A stretch of DNA of 64,000 nucleotides, from NCBI RefSeq assembly GCF_001676705.1, contig NZ_CP016170.1, positions 4,774,001-4,838,000 of the forward strand, written 5' to 3'. The notes beneath the pieces were generated by a model. That model searched no databases and had not been told where the DNA came from. It worked only from the letters and a program-made list of their open reading frames with translations. Below are positions 61,683 to 64,000 of the stretch, piece by piece. The stretch's first letter is position 1; every line of letters starts with the position of its first letter. This DNA comes from Bordetella bronchialis. Lineage in GTDB: Bacteria > Pseudomonadota > Gammaproteobacteria > Burkholderiales > Burkholderiaceae_B. The position numbers and the translations under genes are program-made.

Positions 61683-63052
61683 AGCCGTCGATCACCGCCC
61701 GCCTGGCCGTGATGTTCGCATCGGTGGCCCTGCTGACCTTCTCGCTGATCGGCGTCGCGCTGTATGGCGTGCTGCGCACCGAACTGATGCGCCAGCAGAC
61801 CGACGTGCTGGCCACCACCGCCAACGAGATGCTGTATGCCCTGAACCGCATGGGCAACCTGGAACGCTGGAGCCGGGCGGAAGCCAAGATGGATACACTG
61901 ACGCCCGCCGACGGCAGCCTGCGTTTCTGGATCCTGAGCCCGGATCCGGTCTACGCCTACGGCAAGGACGTTCCCGCCGCGCTGGCATCGGCGCCCCCGC
62001 CCGACGGCATCGACAGCATCGCCATTCCCGGACGCGAGTACCCCATGCGCATCCTGGTGCGCACGGTGCCGGCCCTGCAGGAGCGGCCGGAGGTGAAGTT
62101 CATCGTCGGCCTGGAAACGGCGCCCTACTTCCACACCCTGCATACCTTCCTGACCGCCCTGGCCGCGCTGCTGCTGTCCGCGGTGCTGCTTATCATGCTG
62201 CTGGGGTACTGGGTGGCGCGCATGGGCCTGCTGCCGCTGCAGCGACTGTCCAGCCAGGCGGGCAAGCTCAGCCCGCGCCACCTGTCCCAGCGCCTGGACG
62301 TCGCGACCCTGCCCATCGAGCTGGCGGATCTGGCCAACGCCTTCAACGGCGCGCTGAGCCGGCTGGAAACCGCCTACACGCGCCTGGAAGCCTTCAACGC
62401 CGACGTCGCCCATGAATTGCGCACGCCGCTGACCAACCTGATCGGCCAGACGCAGGTGGCCTTGTCGCGCCGCCGCAGCGCCCCCGACCTGGAGGAAGTG
62501 CTTCAGTCCAACCTGGAAGAACTGGACAGCCTGCGCGCCATCGTCAACGACATGCTGTTCCTGGCTCGCGCCGACCAGGGCGAGGCGGCGACCGGCCTGG
62601 TGCGCGCCCCGGTCGCCGAGGAAGTCAGCAAGACCATCGAGTTCTTCGAGTTCGTCCTGGACGACATGCGCCTGGGGGTGGATATCCAGGGCGACGTGCA
62701 GGCCGAGGCCGCGCTGGATACCGCGCGCTTCCGCCGCGCCGTCACCAACCTGCTGCAGAACGCCATCCAGCACACCGAGTGCGGGCGGCGCATCACCGTG
62801 CGCATCGAGCAGCAGCCCGGCGCGGTGCGCATCGCCGTTTCCAATCCGGGCGAGCCCATCGATCCCTGCCACCTGCCGCGCCTGTTCGACCGGTTCTACC
62901 GCGTCGACGCATCCCGCAACGACCAGGGCGGCAGCCATGGCCACGGCCTGGGCCTGGCCATCGTCAAGGCGGTCGCCACCATGCACGGCGGCGATGTGTT
63001 CGCGCACAGCGAACACGGCACGACCACCATAGGCTTCAGCGTGCTGGCCTGA
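61679..63052 (+). CDS. Heavy-metal-type sensor histidine kinase
   Basis: The product has 457 residues. Two membrane spans (about 10-32 and 155-178) enclose a periplasmic sensor of about 120 residues. A HAMP segment follows, then the phosphorylation motif with H245 in FNADVAHELRTPLTNLIG, N-box NLLQNAIQHTECG and the G2 region GHGLGLAIVKAVATMHGG. The organisation is that of CusS/IrlS-like kinases that sense copper, silver or zinc; the actual signal is not readable. It overlaps its regulator by 4 bp. Confidence 0.9.
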   Translation: MKPSITARLAVMFASVALLTFSLIGVALYGVLRTELMRQQTDVLATTANEMLYALNRMGNLERWSRAEAKMDTLTPADGSLRFWILSPDPVYAYGKDVPAALASAPPPDGIDSIAIPGREYPMRILVRTVPALQERPEVKFIVGLETAPYFHTLHTFLTALAALLLSAVLLIMLLGYWVARMGLLPLQRLSSQAGKLSPRHLSQRLDVATLPIELADLANAFNGALSRLETAYTRLEAFNADVAHELRTPLTNLIGQTQVALSRRRSAPDLEEVLQSNLEELDSLRAIVNDMLFLARADQGEAATGLVRAPVAEEVSKTIEFFEFVLDDMRLGVDIQGDVQAEAALDTARFRRAVTNLLQNAIQHTECGRRITVRIEQQPGAVRIAVSNPGEPIDPCHLPRLFDRFYRVDASRNDQGGSHGHGLGLAIVKAVATMHGGDVFAHSEHGTTTIGFSVLA

Positions 63053-63225
63053 GGCCCCCGGGCGTCCCGGTCCGGCCGGGGCCGGTGCGGGTGCCGCGCG
63101 GCACGGGGACCCGCGCCGGGACCCGGTAACGCATTTCCCGTGGCGCATCGGCCCGGCATCGCGCACACTGCTCCTGCCAGACCACCCCGCCGGCGCGACG
63201 CCGGCAATTTTTCCCAGGAGGCGCG

Positions 63226-63768
63226 ATGTATCCCACCCACACCCGCAAGATCCTGGCCGCCGCGGCGGCCCTTGGCGCCGCGCTGTGCGCCGCCACGCCG
63301 GTCCAGGCCGACGTCACCGTGCCGATGGCGCTGGCCACGCCCACCGGCAAGGGCCAGGACATCGGCACGGTCACGCTGTCGCAGAACAAGTATGGCCTGG
63401 TGCTGACGCCCGACCTGAAAGGCTTGCCACCGGGCCTGCACGGCTTCCACGTCCACGACAAAGGCGATTGCGGGCCCTCGCAGCAGGACGGCAAGCCCGT
63501 GCCCGCCGGCGCGGCGGGCGGGCACTACGATCCCAACCAGACCAAGAAGCATGGCACGCCCTGGGGCGACGGCCACCGCGGCGACTTGCCGGCCCTGTAC
63601 GTGGACAGCAACGGCAACGCCACCAATCCCGTCCTGGCGCCCCGCCTGAAGCTATCCGAGGTCCATCATCACGCCCTGATGGTCCACGCCGGCGGCGACA
63701 ATCACAGCGACCATCCCATGCCGCTGGGCGGCGGCGGCGGCCGCGTCGCCTGCGGCGTCATCCCGTAA
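63226..63768 (+). CDS. sodC: Periplasmic Cu/Zn superoxide dismutase
   Basis: The product has 180 residues with a signal peptide ([21 protein letters not shown], cleavage near residue 28). The metal site is complete: [13 protein letters not shown] (two His and the disulfide Cys), GGHYDP (bridging His), HRGDLPAL (Asp) and the final [20 protein letters not shown]...RVACGVI with the last His and second Cys. It converts periplasmic superoxide to oxygen and H2O2. Copper dependence fits its place after a metal-type two-component system. GGAGG lies before the ATG. Confidence 0.93.
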   Translation: MYPTHTRKILAAAAALGAALCAATPVQADVTVPMALATPTGKGQDIGTVTLSQNKYGLVLTPDLKGLPPGLHGFHVHDKGDCGPSQQDGKPVPAGAAGGHYDPNQTKKHGTPWGDGHRGDLPALYVDSNGNATNPVLAPRLKLSEVHHHALMVHAGGDNHSDHPMPLGGGGGRVACGVIP

Positions 63769-63819
63769 GGCCGGGCCGCGCAGGCCCGGCCGCGCAGGCC
63801 GGGCCACGCAGGCCCGGCC
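63769..63819. repeat. Two tandem identical hairpins after sodC
   Basis: Four 9-bp arms alternate GGCCGGGCC / GGCCCGGCC at 63769, 63783, 63797 and 63811, separated by GCGCA, GCGCA and ACGCA. This is a 28-bp unit repeated twice, each forming a 9-bp perfect stem with a 5-nt loop; alternative pairings between units are possible. It starts at the base after the sodC stop and probably marks its transcript end, although no T-run follows directly. Confidence 0.75.
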
Positions 63820-64000
63820 GGTCGATGCCGGCGGGGCGGCGTTTTGCAAGGTCCCTCAGTAACGCCACATTTCACTTTTCCAGGGGCCGCGGATCTTTCG
63901 CGGCGAGTAGGTCTTATAAGGCCGGGAGACCGGGGATTCCCCCTAGAGGCCGGAACCGCGTCTCTCCCGCGCGCGACGAACGGGCGTCCTGATGAATCAA
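63820..64000. other. Intergenic end of window
   Basis: A TTATAAG at about 63914-63920 and the short hairpin GGGGATTCCCC (around 63932-63942) precede ATGAATCAA at 63992, which could be the start of a gene that continues beyond the window. Evidence is thin: no clear ribosome-binding site. Confidence 0.25.

Overview
This is a GC-rich window (by eye well above 60% G+C) that reads like the chromosome of a Burkholderiales beta-proteobacterium, most likely the Bordetella/Achromobacter group (Alcaligenaceae). The placement rests on composition, on a Bug/TctC-type solute receptor, on many LysR regulators and ABC/MFS importers, and on an ECF42-type sigma factor with its DGPF partner. This is inference from gene content, not a database match. 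I found no rRNA, tRNA, insertion sequence, prophage or CRISPR array.

Layout. 0-3 kb: the 3' end of an overlapping glycan cluster (GT4 tail, UDP-glucuronate decarboxylase-like enzyme, PIG-L deacetylase, GT2). 3-9.5 kb: hemerythrin, small orphans, a DUF4142 protein, a GT8-like transferase, a ClC antiporter with CBS domains, a LysR regulator and a 2Fe-2S ferredoxin. 9.8-17 kb: Bug receptor, proline/tyrosine-rich exported protein, DUF2239 plus NYN-LOTUS pair, Dps, ECF42-type sigma factor and DGPF/YCII protein. 17-22.7 kb: a 755-residue orphan, a ketopantoate-reductase-family enzyme, a DUF445 membrane protein and a lipoprotein. 23-28.4 kb: an N-carbamoyl-D-amino-acid hydrolase-like enzyme facing a NitT/TauT-type ABC importer operon that ends in an amidase. 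28.7-42.7 kb: SGNH hydrolase, OpgC-like acyltransferase, SDR, CSS-EAL phosphodiesterase, three MFS transporters, AEC carrier, LysR, ABC exporter and a TetR regulator. 42.7-51.2 kb: a seven-gene Liv-type ABC operon ending in an M20 carbamoylase-like hydrolase and an M81 (MlrC) protein, with a divergent GntR/FadR regulator. 51.2-52.2 kb: a gene-free, repeat-packed kilobase. 52.2-54.7 kb: Rnk, a beta-solenoid orphan, a GNAT-like protein and a HemJ/CopD-like membrane protein. 54.8-63.8 kb: an RND efflux operon, a heavy-metal-type two-component system and periplasmic Cu/Zn superoxide dismutase.

The most interesting signals are mostly in non-coding DNA. Three 16-bp palindromes lie exactly 18 bp apart between a tetR gene and an MFS gene, and their core (TGACA-N4-TGTCA) recurs in front of the RND operon. 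A perfect 18-bp palindrome sits just after a strong promoter of the Liv operon and decides which start codon is plausible. A TGTCGA-N17-CGTC element, the form expected for ECF42 autoregulation, precedes the sigma gene. The 51.2-52.2 kb region contains seven in-phase telomere-like hexamers, a 43-bp tandem repeat and a perfect 35-bp inverted repeat. Among proteins, the 755-residue orphan and the beta-solenoid/GNAT-like pair beside rnk are the least explained.
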